Assembly (NCBI RefSeq): GCF_024124905.1
Contig: NZ_JAMXST010000004.1
Coordinates: 310,001-374,000, forward strand
Length of the DNA stretch: 64,000 nucleotides
Source: Cellulosimicrobium cellulans
Lineage (GTDB): Bacteria > Actinomycetota > Actinomycetes > Actinomycetales > Cellulomonadaceae
Direction: 5' to 3'
The notes beneath the pieces were generated by a model, which saw nothing but the letters and a program-made list of their open reading frames with translations, was not told the origin of the DNA and made no database searches. Position numbers and translations under genes: made by a program. Below are positions 41,355 to 49,326 of this stretch, in pieces. Position 1 is the first letter of the stretch. Each line of letters opens with the position of its first letter.

Positions 41355-43183
41355 GCGGGGCCTCCCTCGTCCTCGTCGCGGCCCTCGACCCAGCCGCCCA
41401 CACCGCGCAGGCCGCCCGCGGCGAGCTCGGCCGCGCGGTCGCGCGGCCAACCCGCGACGCCCGGGCGAGTCTGCCACGGGTGCGGCCCGTCGAGCGGGCG
41501 GTACTCCACGCCGGCCGCGTCGAGGCGCGGCAGGTGATGCGTCACCAGTCGCTCGCGGAACGCGCGCGACGCGGGCGAGCCGGGGGACCGGTCGGCCTCG
41601 GGTGACCACATGACCTCCGCGAACGCCGCGAGGCGCGGGAACGCGGCGTAGTCGACCCGGCGGGCGGAGTCGAGGTGCTCGGACCAGAGCTCGGCCTGGC
41701 CGCCGAGCAGGGCGCCCGGCCGGTCGCCGCTCCCGTGGGGCTCCGAGTCCGCTCGCGAGCCGGCGAGCTCCGACGGCAGCGGCTCGAACGCGTACACGTC
41801 GTCGAGGGTCGTGAGGAAGCCGACGGGCACCGGCTCGTCCGGGGTGTCGCCGCCGCGGTGGTCGAGGTAGACGACCTGCTCCGGGGCCATGACGACGTCG
41901 TGGCCCGCGGCGAGCGCGTCCGCCCCGACCGCCCAGCCGCGCCACGACGTCACGACCACGTCGCGCGGGAGCGCGGGGCCGAACGCCTCGTCCCACACGA
42001 CCGCGCGGCGCCCGCGCGACGCGACGTGCTCCGCGAGCCGAGCGAGGAACCAGCCGTGCAGCCCGCCGACGTCGTCGAGGCCGAGCGCCTCGGCGCGCGC
42101 CACGATCGTGGGGTTCTCGCGCCACAGCGTCGTCGGCACCTCGTCGCCGCCGATCGCGACGAACGGCGCGTCGAACACCTCGAGCACCTCGTCGAGCACG
42201 TGCCGGAAGAACGTCAGCGACTCCTCGGACGGGTCGAGCACCTCTGTGCTCACCCCCCACGTGGTGCGGACCTCGTGCGGCTGCTTGCGCGTGCCGAGCT
42301 CCGGGTACGCCGCCACGGCGGCCTCGACGTGACCCGGGGCGTCGATCTCCGGCACGACCGTCACGCCGCGCTCGCGCGCGTACGCGACGATCTCGCGCAG
42401 GTCGTCCTGCGTGTAGAAGCCGCCGTGCGGGCGGCCGTCGAAGACACCGGCGCGCCACGTGCCGACGCCCGACTCGCTGCGCCACGCCCCGACCTCGGTG
42501 AGCCGGGGGTAGCGCGCGATCTCCATGCGCCAGCCCTGGTCGTCGGTGAGGTGGAGCTGCAGCACGTTGAGCCGGTGCGCGGCGGCGAGGTCGACGAACC
42601 GCAGGACGTCGGCCGTGGGCAGGAAGTGGCGCGCGACGTCGAGCAGCACGCCGCGCCAGGGGAACCGGGGGTGGTCGGCGATCGTGACGTGCGGGAGGGC
42701 GAGCGTCGGCGTGGCCGCGGCGTCGGCCGGGGCGCGGCGGAACGCGCCCGGGCCGGCGAGCTGGCGGAGCGTCTGCGCGGCGGCGTGGGCGCCGTCGAGG
42801 TCGCCGGCGTCCACGCGGACCCCGGCGGCGTCGACCGTGAGGCGGTAGCCCGACGGCGGCAGGTCGCCGTCGAGCCCGAACCTCACCACGGGAGGGGCGT
42901 CGGAGGACGCTGGTGCCGTGCGGTCGACCGGGAGCGGGGTCGGGGGCCCGACGGGGAGAGGGGTCGAGGGACCGGCCGGCACGAGATCGAGGCCGAAGGC
43001 GTCCTCGGTCGTACGGCGCCACCAGCGGGCGGCGGCGCGCAGCGCCGGGTCCGCGACGACCCGCGTCCCGTCGAGGATCGCCGTCGTCCCTGCGCCGGGC
43101 GTCAGCGCCACCGGAGCAGGGAGGATCCCGAAGGGGTCCGTGATGGGCTCGGGGCGTGGCGCGGGCACCTTTTGAAAGGACAC
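41351..43183 (-). CDS. Beta-N-acetylhexosaminidase, GH20
   Basis: Glycosidase of 610 residues. The N-terminal GH20b-like domain (about 15-150) is followed by the TIM barrel from FPWRGVLLDVARHFLPTADV. The catalytic Asp347-Glu348 pair is in VAIGGDEVPTTLW, and substrate residues are in LHLTDDQGWRME. It uses substrate-assisted hydrolysis of terminal GlcNAc/GalNAc. There is no signal peptide, so it should act in the cytoplasm on imported oligosaccharides or muropeptides. The GTG at 43183 lies 6 bases from the -10 box TAGGCT (43195-43190): leaderless. First gene of the four-gene operon. Confidence 0.92.
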   Translation of the reverse strand: MSFQKVPAPRPEPITDPFGILPAPVALTPGAGTTAILDGTRVVADPALRAAARWWRRTTEDAFGLDLVPAGPSTPLPVGPPTPLPVDRTAPASSDAPPVVRFGLDGDLPPSGYRLTVDAAGVRVDAGDLDGAHAAAQTLRQLAGPGAFRRAPADAAATPTLALPHVTIADHPRFPWRGVLLDVARHFLPTADVLRFVDLAAAHRLNVLQLHLTDDQGWRMEIARYPRLTEVGAWRSESGVGTWRAGVFDGRPHGGFYTQDDLREIVAYARERGVTVVPEIDAPGHVEAAVAAYPELGTRKQPHEVRTTWGVSTEVLDPSEESLTFFRHVLDEVLEVFDAPFVAIGGDEVPTTLWRENPTIVARAEALGLDDVGGLHGWFLARLAEHVASRGRRAVVWDEAFGPALPRDVVVTSWRGWAVGADALAAGHDVVMAPEQVVYLDHRGGDTPDEPVPVGFLTTLDDVYAFEPLPSELAGSRADSEPHGSGDRPGALLGGQAELWSEHLDSARRVDYAAFPRLAAFAEVMWSPEADRSPGSPASRAFRERLVTHHLPRLDAAGVEYRPLDGPHPWQTRPGVAGWPRDRAAELAAGGLRGVGGWVEGRDEDEGGPA

Positions 43184-43189
43184 CGAACG

Positions 43190-43195
43190 AGCCTA
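43190..43195 (-). promoter_or_regulatory. -10 box of the hexosaminidase operon (leaderless)
   Basis: TAGGCT read on the minus strand, 6 bases before the GTG at 43183. Confidence 0.5.
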
Positions 43196-43293
43196 GCCGC
43201 AACCCCCGTCGACTCCCCACCCCTCACCCCCACCCGCGCCGCCCCCACCCCCGTCCCGTCCCGACCACGCCCCGACCACGCCCCGACCCCGCG

Positions 43294-43350
43294 CCGAGCA
43301 CGACATGGCGGTCGGTATGAGCGCCAGAACGACCGTCATGTCGTGTTCGG
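43294..43350. repeat. Family A hairpin between two divergent start codons
   Basis: Arms 43294-43315 and 43329-43350 pair at 19 of 22 positions with a 13-base loop. They share GAGCACGACATG and its partner with the hairpins at 10945 and 53767. Unlike the others it lies upstream of both neighbours (starts at 43183 and 43459), so it cannot end either gene. Confidence 0.7.
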
Positions 43351-43390
43351 CAGAGGCGTGGGGCGGCGGGGAGCCGCGCGAACCGTCTTG

Positions 43391-43451
43391 ACGCAAGCGT
43401 GCGTTCGGGTGGGCCGGAATCACGCAAGCGGCTTGCAATGGCGCGTATAGT
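43391..43451 (+). promoter_or_regulatory. lacI-family promoter and operator sites
   Basis: -10 box TATAGT (43446-43451) ends 7 bases before the ATG at 43459. CGCAAGCG occurs at 43392-43399 and 43423-43430, 31 bp apart. The second is part of the dyad GCAAGC-G-GCTTGC (43424-43436), a form typical of LacI-family operators. A third CGCAAGCG lies upstream of the glucosidase operon (44682-44689). Confidence 0.65.
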
Positions 43452-43458
43452 CGACGGC

Positions 43459-44490
43459 ATGTCGAGACGTCTGGCGGAGGTCGCCACCAAGGTCGGTGTC
43501 AGCGAGGCCACGGTGAGCCGCGTGCTCAACGGGAAGCCCGGCGTGTCGCAGGCGACGCGCGACGCGGTGCTCACCGCGCTCGACGTGCTCGGCTACGAGC
43601 GGCCGACCAAGCTGCGCGGCGAGCGCGGGCGCCTCGTGGGGCTCGTGCTCCCCGAGCTCGTCAACCCGATCTTCCCGGCGTTCGCCGAGGTCATCGGCGG
43701 CGCGCTCGCGCAGCAGGGCTTCACCCCGGTGCTGTGCACGCGGACCGCGGGCGGCGTGACGGAGGCCGAGTACATCGACCTGCTCCTGGGGCAGCACGTG
43801 TCGGGCGTGATCTTCGCGGGCGGCTTCTACGCCGAGCGCCTGGCCGACCACGCGCACTTCCGCCGCCTCGAGAAGCTCGGCCTGCCGGTGGTGCTCATGA
43901 ACGCCTCGATCGAGGACCTCGACTTCCCCCGCGTCTCGTGCGACGACCTCGTCGCGATGAACCAGGCGCTCGGCCACGTGCTCTCGCTCGGCCACGAGAA
44001 GGTCGGCCTGCTGCTCGGGCCGGCGGACCACGTGCCGTCCGAGCGCAAGCTCGCCGCGGCGCAGGCGTTCGCCGAGCGGCAGGGCCACGTGCTCGACCCG
44101 GCGCTCGTCGTGCACAGCCAGTACTCGCTCGAGAGCGGGCAGGCCGCGGCGAACCGGCTGCTCGAGGCCGGCGCGACGGCGATCGTCTGCGCGAGCGACC
44201 CGCTCGCCCTCGGCGCCGTCCGCGCGGTGCGGCGCGCGGGTCTCGACGTGCCGAGCGACGTCTCCGTCGTCGGCTACGACGACTCGAACCTCATGAACTC
44301 CACCGACCCGGCGCTGACGACGGTCCGCCAGCCCATCGAGCCGATGGGCCGGGCCGCCGTCGACCTGCTCGCGAGCATGATCGCCGGCGCCGACGTCTCG
44401 CGCGACGAGCTCCTGTTCGAGCCCGAGCTCGTCGTGCGCGGCTCGACCGCCGCCGCGCACGCCGCCGGCCGCGAGGCCACCTCCTCCTAG
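43459..44490 (+). CDS. LacI-family sugar-responsive repressor
   Basis: Regulator of 343 residues. The N-terminal HTH is RLAEVATKVGVSEATVSRVL with the hinge GYERPTKLRG. A periplasmic-binding-protein-like effector domain (60-335) follows, with GLVLPELVNPIFPAFAEVI and DVSVVGYDDSNLMNSTDPAL. The ATG at 43459 is chosen because it opens the HTH and sits 7 bases from the -10 box. It separates the divergent hexosaminidase operon from the glucosidase/ABC operon, and the shared CGCAAGCG motif suggests it controls itself and the latter. The effector is probably a glucoside or aminosugar. Confidence 0.92.
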   Translation: MSRRLAEVATKVGVSEATVSRVLNGKPGVSQATRDAVLTALDVLGYERPTKLRGERGRLVGLVLPELVNPIFPAFAEVIGGALAQQGFTPVLCTRTAGGVTEAEYIDLLLGQHVSGVIFAGGFYAERLADHAHFRRLEKLGLPVVLMNASIEDLDFPRVSCDDLVAMNQALGHVLSLGHEKVGLLLGPADHVPSERKLAAAQAFAERQGHVLDPALVVHSQYSLESGQAAANRLLEAGATAIVCASDPLALGAVRAVRRAGLDVPSDVSVVGYDDSNLMNSTDPALTTVRQPIEPMGRAAVDLLASMIAGADVSRDELLFEPELVVRGSTAAAHAAGREATSS

Positions 44491-44574
44491 CCTGCACCCC
44501 ACCCCTCCAGGGCCTCGGCCCGGCCGCTCGCGCGCCGGCCCGGGGCCCTCGTCGTCGTGCCCTCGCGTCGACGT

Positions 44575-44630
44575 CGAACCCGGGATCTCTCCTGACCCGT
44601 GCTCGTGCGTGGGGAGAGAGCCCGGGTTCG
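44575..44630 (+). terminator. Intergenic hairpin, family D
   Basis: Arms 44575-44592 and 44613-44630 pair at 17 of 18 positions around a 20-base loop, 85 bases after the lacI stop. GGATCTCTCC and its partner recur in the hairpin at 59089. Confidence 0.7.
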
Positions 44631-44681
44631 GCGCCGGCGGGACGCGTCGTCGGCGCGGGCGGGCTCCCGCGAGGAGGGCTT

Positions 44682-44774
44682 CGCAAGCGGGCGTAGGTCT
44701 CTCGACGTCGAGAGATAGCGTTTCGATAACGGTGCTGTCAGATTCTTGCGCGCATCCTGTCGTCTAGTTACAGT
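44682..44774 (+). promoter_or_regulatory. Promoter and operator cluster of the glucosidase/ABC operon
   Basis: Within the 426-base gap 44491-44916 lie CGCAAGCG (44682-44689), the perfect 18-bp palindrome TCTCTCGACGTCGAGAGA (44698-44715) and the LacI-like CGTTTCGATAACG (44719-44731). The promoter is TTGCGC (44746-44751), 17-bp spacer, TACAGT (44769-44774). A leader of about 135 bases follows. Confidence 0.65.
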
Positions 44775-44916
44775 CGTCCACGACGGCGCGGTCGGGCACC
44801 CGGTGCACGACGGCCGTCCCGGGGACCCACCCGGTCGGAACGGACGCAGTGCGCAGCAGCTGGCGAAGGCACGGACCCACGGACGTGCAGCCCACGAACT
44901 CACGGAAGAGGACGCG

Positions 44917-46677
44917 GTGAGCAACGATCACCCCCGAGTCGCCGACGGCGAACCCATCCCCGACGCGACCCTCGCGCAGGCGGTGCGGGAGCCGGGGGCG
45001 GCGTCGCCCGACTGGTGGCGCAGCGCCGTGATCTACCAGGTGTACGTGCGCAGCTTCGCGGACGGGAACGGCGACGGCACGGGCGACCTCGCGGGTGTCC
45101 GCCAGCACCTCACCTACCTGCGCGACCTCGGCGTCGACGCGATCTGGTTCACCCCCTGGTACGTGTCGCCGCTCGCCGACGGCGGCTACGACGTCGCGGA
45201 CTACCGCGCGATCGACCCCCAGTTCGGCTCGCTCGCCGAGGCGGAGCAGCTCATCGCGGAGGCGCGCGAGCTCGGCATCCGCACGATCATCGACGTCGTC
45301 CCCAACCACGTCTCGTCCGAGCACGAGTGGTTCAAGGCCGCCCTCGCCGCCGGCCCCGGGTCGCCCGAGCGCGAGCGCTTCTGGTTCCACCCGGGCAAGG
45401 GCGAGGACGGGTCCCAGATCCCGACGCGCTGGGTCTCGGAGTTCCAGGGCAGCACGTGGACGCGCACGACGAACCCCGACGGCACGCCCGGCGAGTGGTA
45501 CCTGCACGTGTTCGCGCCCGAGCAGCCGGACCTCAACTGGAACCACCCCGACGTGCGCCGCGAGCACGAGGACATCCTGCGGTTCTGGTTCGACCGCGGC
45601 GCCGCGGGCATCCGCATCGACTCGGCGGCCCAGCTCGTCAAGGACCCGGCGCTGCCCGAGGTCCCGGCCCACCCCGGCCCGGGCGAGCACCCGCACGTCG
45701 ACCGCGACGAGCTCCACGACATCTACCGCGGCTGGCGCGCCGTCGCGGACTCCTACGAGGAGCCCCGCGTGCTCGTGGGCGAGGTGTGGCTCGCGGACCG
45801 TGCCCGGTTCGCCCAGTACCTGCGCCCGGACGAGATGCACACGGCGTTCAACTTCGACTTCATGGCCCGCCCGTGGGACGCGAAGGCGCTGCGCGAGTCC
45901 GTGCAGACGACGCTCGACGCGCACGCCCCGGTCGCGGCGCCCGCGACGTGGGTGCTCTCGAACCACGACGTCACGCGCCCGGTGACGCGGTACGGCCGCG
46001 AGGACAGCTCGTTCGCGTTCGCGACCAAGCGCTTCGGCACGCCGACGGACCTGGAGACCGGGCGCCGTCGGGCCCGCGCCGCCGCGCTGCTCTCCGCCGC
46101 GCTGCCCGGCTCGCTCTACCTCTACCAGGGCGACGAGCTCGGGCTTCCCGAGGTCGAGGACCTGCCGCTCGACGCGATCCAGGACCCCATGCACTTCCGC
46201 TCCGACGGCGTCGACCCCGGCCGCGACGGCTGCCGCGTCCCGCTCCCGTGGACGCGCGGCGGCACGAGCAACGGGTTCGGGCCCGACGGCGGCGCGCGGC
46301 CCTGGCTGCCCCAGCCCGCGGGCTGGGGGGAGCTCTCGGTCGAGGCGCAGGCCGACGACGAGACGTCGATGCTCGCGCTCTACCGCCGCGTCCTCGCGAC
46401 GCGGCGCGCCGAGCCCGCACTGCACGGCGAGGCGTTCCGCTGGCTCGACTCCCTGGGCGGGGTCGCGCTCGGCGACGACGTGCTCGCGTTCGTCCGCGAG
46501 GACACCCGCGGTGACGACGACCGCGCGGTCACGTGCGTCGTCAACCTCGGGGCCGAGGACGTGCCGCTGCCCGCGGACGCCGAGGTCCTCCTCCACAGCG
46601 GCACCTCGCACGGGGCGGACGTGTCGGAGCCACCGACGCGCCTCGCCCCCGACACCGCGGTCTGGCTGCGCGCATGA
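44917..46677 (+). CDS. GH13 alpha-glucosidase
   Basis: Cytoplasmic alpha-glucosidase of 586 residues. The barrel carries the four GH13 regions: DVVPNH, GIRIDSAAQ with nucleophile Asp235, VGEVW with acid/base Glu289, and SNHDVTR with Asp351. No signal peptide is present. The family cleaves maltose, isomaltose or short alpha-glucosides, and the exact linkage is not decidable. The GTG at 44917 follows GGAAGAGGACGC. It is the first gene of an operon with a sugar-binding lipoprotein and two permeases, so it digests what the transporter brings in. Confidence 0.9.
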   Translation: MSNDHPRVADGEPIPDATLAQAVREPGAASPDWWRSAVIYQVYVRSFADGNGDGTGDLAGVRQHLTYLRDLGVDAIWFTPWYVSPLADGGYDVADYRAIDPQFGSLAEAEQLIAEARELGIRTIIDVVPNHVSSEHEWFKAALAAGPGSPERERFWFHPGKGEDGSQIPTRWVSEFQGSTWTRTTNPDGTPGEWYLHVFAPEQPDLNWNHPDVRREHEDILRFWFDRGAAGIRIDSAAQLVKDPALPEVPAHPGPGEHPHVDRDELHDIYRGWRAVADSYEEPRVLVGEVWLADRARFAQYLRPDEMHTAFNFDFMARPWDAKALRESVQTTLDAHAPVAAPATWVLSNHDVTRPVTRYGREDSSFAFATKRFGTPTDLETGRRRARAAALLSAALPGSLYLYQGDELGLPEVEDLPLDAIQDPMHFRSDGVDPGRDGCRVPLPWTRGGTSNGFGPDGGARPWLPQPAGWGELSVEAQADDETSMLALYRRVLATRRAEPALHGEAFRWLDSLGGVALGDDVLAFVREDTRGDDDRAVTCVVNLGAEDVPLPADAEVLLHSGTSHGADVSEPPTRLAPDTAVWLRA

Positions 46678-46800
46678 CACCGCGCACGGGCCGGCACGCG
46701 GCCTGACCGCCACCAGTCCCCGGGCCGCGAGCCGGTCGGCCCGGACACCCAGCACCCACCCAGCACACCCAACCAGCACCACCGGAACACAGGAGTGACG

Positions 46801-48201
46801 ATGAAGTCCACACGTCAGGCGATCGCCTTCACCCTCGCGGGGGCGCTCGCGATCAGCACGCTCGCCGCGTGCTCGAGCGGCGGCTCGGGCAGCGACGACG
46901 AGAGCAGCGGCTCGGACGGCGACGGGAAGGTCACCCTCAAGGTGGTCTCCCTCCTCCCGGGCTCCGAGCAGGAGGCGATCGACGCCTTCAACGCGCAGGT
47001 CGAGGAGTTCGAGGCCGCGAACCCGGACATCGACATCGTGCCGGAGGAGTACGAGTGGAAGGCGACGACGTTCGCCCCCCAGCTCGCCGGCGGCACGCTG
47101 CCCGACGTCTTCGAGATCCCGTTCACCGACGCGAAGACGCTCGTCGAGAACGGCCAGCTCGCCGACCTCGACGAGCAGTTCCGCACCCTGCCCTACGCCG
47201 ACAAGTTCAACCCGGCGATCATCGAGGCCGGGACGGGCGCCGACGGCCACGTCTACGCGATCCCCGCGAAGAACGTCTACGGCGTGGGCCTGCACTACAA
47301 CCGCGCGCTCTTCGAGTCGGCCGGGCTCGACCCCGACCAGCCGCCGACCACGTGGGACGAGGTCCGCGAGGACGCGAAGAAGATCGCGGACGCCAACCCC
47401 GGCGTCGCGGGCTACATGCAGATGTCGCAGAACAACACGGGTGGCTGGCAGCTCACGGTCAACACGTTCGCGCGCGGTGGCCGCACGCAGGAGGTCGCGG
47501 AGGACGGGACCGCCACCTCCACGCTCACCAACGACGGCACCAAGGAAGCGCTCGAGTGGCTCAAGGCCATGCGCTGGGAGGACAACTCCCTCGGGAGCAA
47601 CTTCCTCCTCGACTGGGGCACGATGAACCAGGCGTTCGCCGCCGGCCAGGTCGCCATGTACACGTCGGGCTCCGACGTCTTCACGTCGCTCGTCCAGACG
47701 AACGCGGTCGACCCCGCCACCTACGGCCTCGCGGCGCTCCCGCTCGAGGGCGACGACGCGGGCGTCCTCACGGGCGGCACGCTCGCCGCGATGCCGGCCA
47801 ACGTGGACGAGTCCAAGAAGGAGGCCGCGATCAAGTGGATCGACTTCTTCTACCTCGCCAAGCTCGTCGACGAGAAGCGCGCGGTCGCCGACGCCGAGAC
47901 GCTCGTCGCGAACGACCAGCCCGTGGGCACCCCGGTCCTGCCGATGTTCTCCCAGGAGCAGTACGAGCAGAACCAGGAGTGGATCAAGGACTACATCAAC
48001 GTCCCGCTCGACCAGATGACGAGCTACACGGACACGATGTTCGACCTGCCGCTCGTCGGTGAGCCGTCGCAGAAGACGCAGGAGATCTACGCGCTGCTCG
48101 ACCCGGTCGTCCAGGCCGTCCTGACGGACGAGAACGCCGACGTGGACGCGCTGCTGGAGCAGGCGAACACCGAGGCGCAGGCCCTGCTCGACCAGGGCTG
48201 A
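46801..48201 (+). CDS. Sugar ABC transporter substrate-binding lipoprotein
   Basis: Extracellular solute-binding protein (family 1) of 466 residues, anchored to the membrane outer face. The signal peptide ends in a lipobox ISTLAACSS with the lipidated Cys at about residue 22. A Ser/Gly/Asp linker precedes the binding domain, which shows the NGQLADLDEQF and GLHYNRALFESAGLDP segments typical of oligosaccharide binders. I prefer ATG 46801 (AGGAG 5 bases before) over the GTG two codons earlier. It sits 123 bases after the glucosidase and precedes two permeases. The ligand is probably an alpha-glucoside. Confidence 0.92.
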   Translation: MKSTRQAIAFTLAGALAISTLAACSSGGSGSDDESSGSDGDGKVTLKVVSLLPGSEQEAIDAFNAQVEEFEAANPDIDIVPEEYEWKATTFAPQLAGGTLPDVFEIPFTDAKTLVENGQLADLDEQFRTLPYADKFNPAIIEAGTGADGHVYAIPAKNVYGVGLHYNRALFESAGLDPDQPPTTWDEVREDAKKIADANPGVAGYMQMSQNNTGGWQLTVNTFARGGRTQEVAEDGTATSTLTNDGTKEALEWLKAMRWEDNSLGSNFLLDWGTMNQAFAAGQVAMYTSGSDVFTSLVQTNAVDPATYGLAALPLEGDDAGVLTGGTLAAMPANVDESKKEAAIKWIDFFYLAKLVDEKRAVADAETLVANDQPVGTPVLPMFSQEQYEQNQEWIKDYINVPLDQMTSYTDTMFDLPLVGEPSQKTQEIYALLDPVVQAVLTDENADVDALLEQANTEAQALLDQG

Positions 48202-48248
48202 CGCCCCGCGGTCTCACGGTCCGTACGGGCCGCGCGACCCGCAGACCC

Positions 48249-48332
48249 GGGTCGGCCGGCAGCGCCCCCTGCCGGCCGACCCGAACCCCGCCGGTGCCCG
48301 ACGGCGCGACGCACCTCGCGTCGTCGGGCACC
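48249..48332 (+). promoter_or_regulatory. Two strong hairpins between binding protein and permease genes
   Basis: Stem 1: 48249-48262 with 48269-48282, 14 bp perfect, 6-base loop. Stem 2: 48293-48309 with 48316-48332, 17 bp with one G-U, 6-base loop. Placed in the 159-base gap after the binding-protein stop, they could protect or partly end the mRNA, giving more binding protein than permease. Confidence 0.65.
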
Positions 48333-48360
48333 TCCCCACCGCACCGAAGGACGTTCGCCC

Positions 48361-49326
48361 GTGACCGCCACCACCGCCCCGCCGCGACGGGGACCCGCCT
48401 CCCACGCGCGGGCCGACCGCGACGGCCGACGCCGCAGCCCCGTGACGTGGTTCCGTGGCGGCGGCCTGAGCAACCTCGTGTTCCTGCTGCCGCTCATCCT
48501 GATCTTCGGCGTCTTCTCGTGGTTCCCCATCGTGCGCGCGGTGATCATGAGCTTCCAGGAGACGAACCTCGTGAGCGACCCGACGTTCGTCGGGCTCGAC
48601 AACTTCCGTCAGGTGCTGAACGACCCGCTCCTGTGGAAGGCCGTGAAGAACACGCTGTACTTCGCGTTCCTCGCGCTCCTGTTCGGGTACCCGATCCCGC
48701 TGATCGCGGCCGTCCTCATGCGCGAGGTCCGCCGGGCGCGCGGGCTGTACTCCGCGCTCGCCTACCTGCCGGTCGTCGTGCCGCCGGTCGTCGCCGTGCT
48801 GCTGTGGAAGTTCTTCTACAACGGCAGCCCGACGGGCGTGTTCAACACGATCCTCGGCTGGGTCGGCCTCGGCCCGTACCCGTGGCTCCAGGACGCCTCG
48901 ACGGCCATGCCGTCGCTGGTGCTCGCCGCCACGTGGGCCGGCGCGGGCGGGACGATCATCATCTACCTCGCCGCCCTGACGAGCGTGCCGCCCGAGCTCT
49001 ACGACGCCTCCGAGGTGGACGGCGCGGGGCTGTGGCGCAAGATCTGGCACGTCACGCTCCCGGCCCTGCGCGGCGTCCTGTTCATCACGCTGATCCTCCA
49101 GGTCATCGGGACCGCGCAGGTGTTCCTCGAGCCCTACCTGTTCACGGGCGGCGGGCCGAACAACGCGACCCTGACGATCCTGCTGCTCATCTACCGCTAC
49201 GCCTTCCAGAACAGCCTCGGCGGCGACTACGGGGCCGCGACCGCGCTGTCGATCATGCTCGCGGCCGTCCTCGCGGTCTTCTCGATCCTCTACTTCCGGC
49301 TCACCCGGTCCTGGAGCACGTCATGA
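48361..49326 (+). CDS. Sugar ABC transporter permease (MalF type)
   Basis: Membrane subunit of 321 residues with six helices after a 30-residue Arg-rich cytoplasmic start. The ATPase-contact EAA loop is LYDASEVDGAGLWRKIWHVTLPAL. It pairs with the second permease, whose ATG overlaps this stop (ATGA). No ATP-binding subunit is encoded in the window. Actinobacteria usually share one MsiK-type ATPase among such importers. The GTG at 48361 has only a weak ribosome site (GAAGGACG). Confidence 0.92.
   Translation: MTATTAPPRRGPASHARADRDGRRRSPVTWFRGGGLSNLVFLLPLILIFGVFSWFPIVRAVIMSFQETNLVSDPTFVGLDNFRQVLNDPLLWKAVKNTLYFAFLALLFGYPIPLIAAVLMREVRRARGLYSALAYLPVVVPPVVAVLLWKFFYNGSPTGVFNTILGWVGLGPYPWLQDASTAMPSLVLAATWAGAGGTIIIYLAALTSVPPELYDASEVDGAGLWRKIWHVTLPALRGVLFITLILQVIGTAQVFLEPYLFTGGGPNNATLTILLLIYRYAFQNSLGGDYGAATALSIMLAAVLAVFSILYFRLTRSWSTS

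Noticed and set aside
39642-43220. One 1192-codon frame covering the amidohydrolase and the region opposite the hexosaminidase
   Set aside because: Only the part from GTG 41354 encodes a conserved protein; the upstream part is a shifted frame of the hexosaminidase gene. Not a fusion protein.
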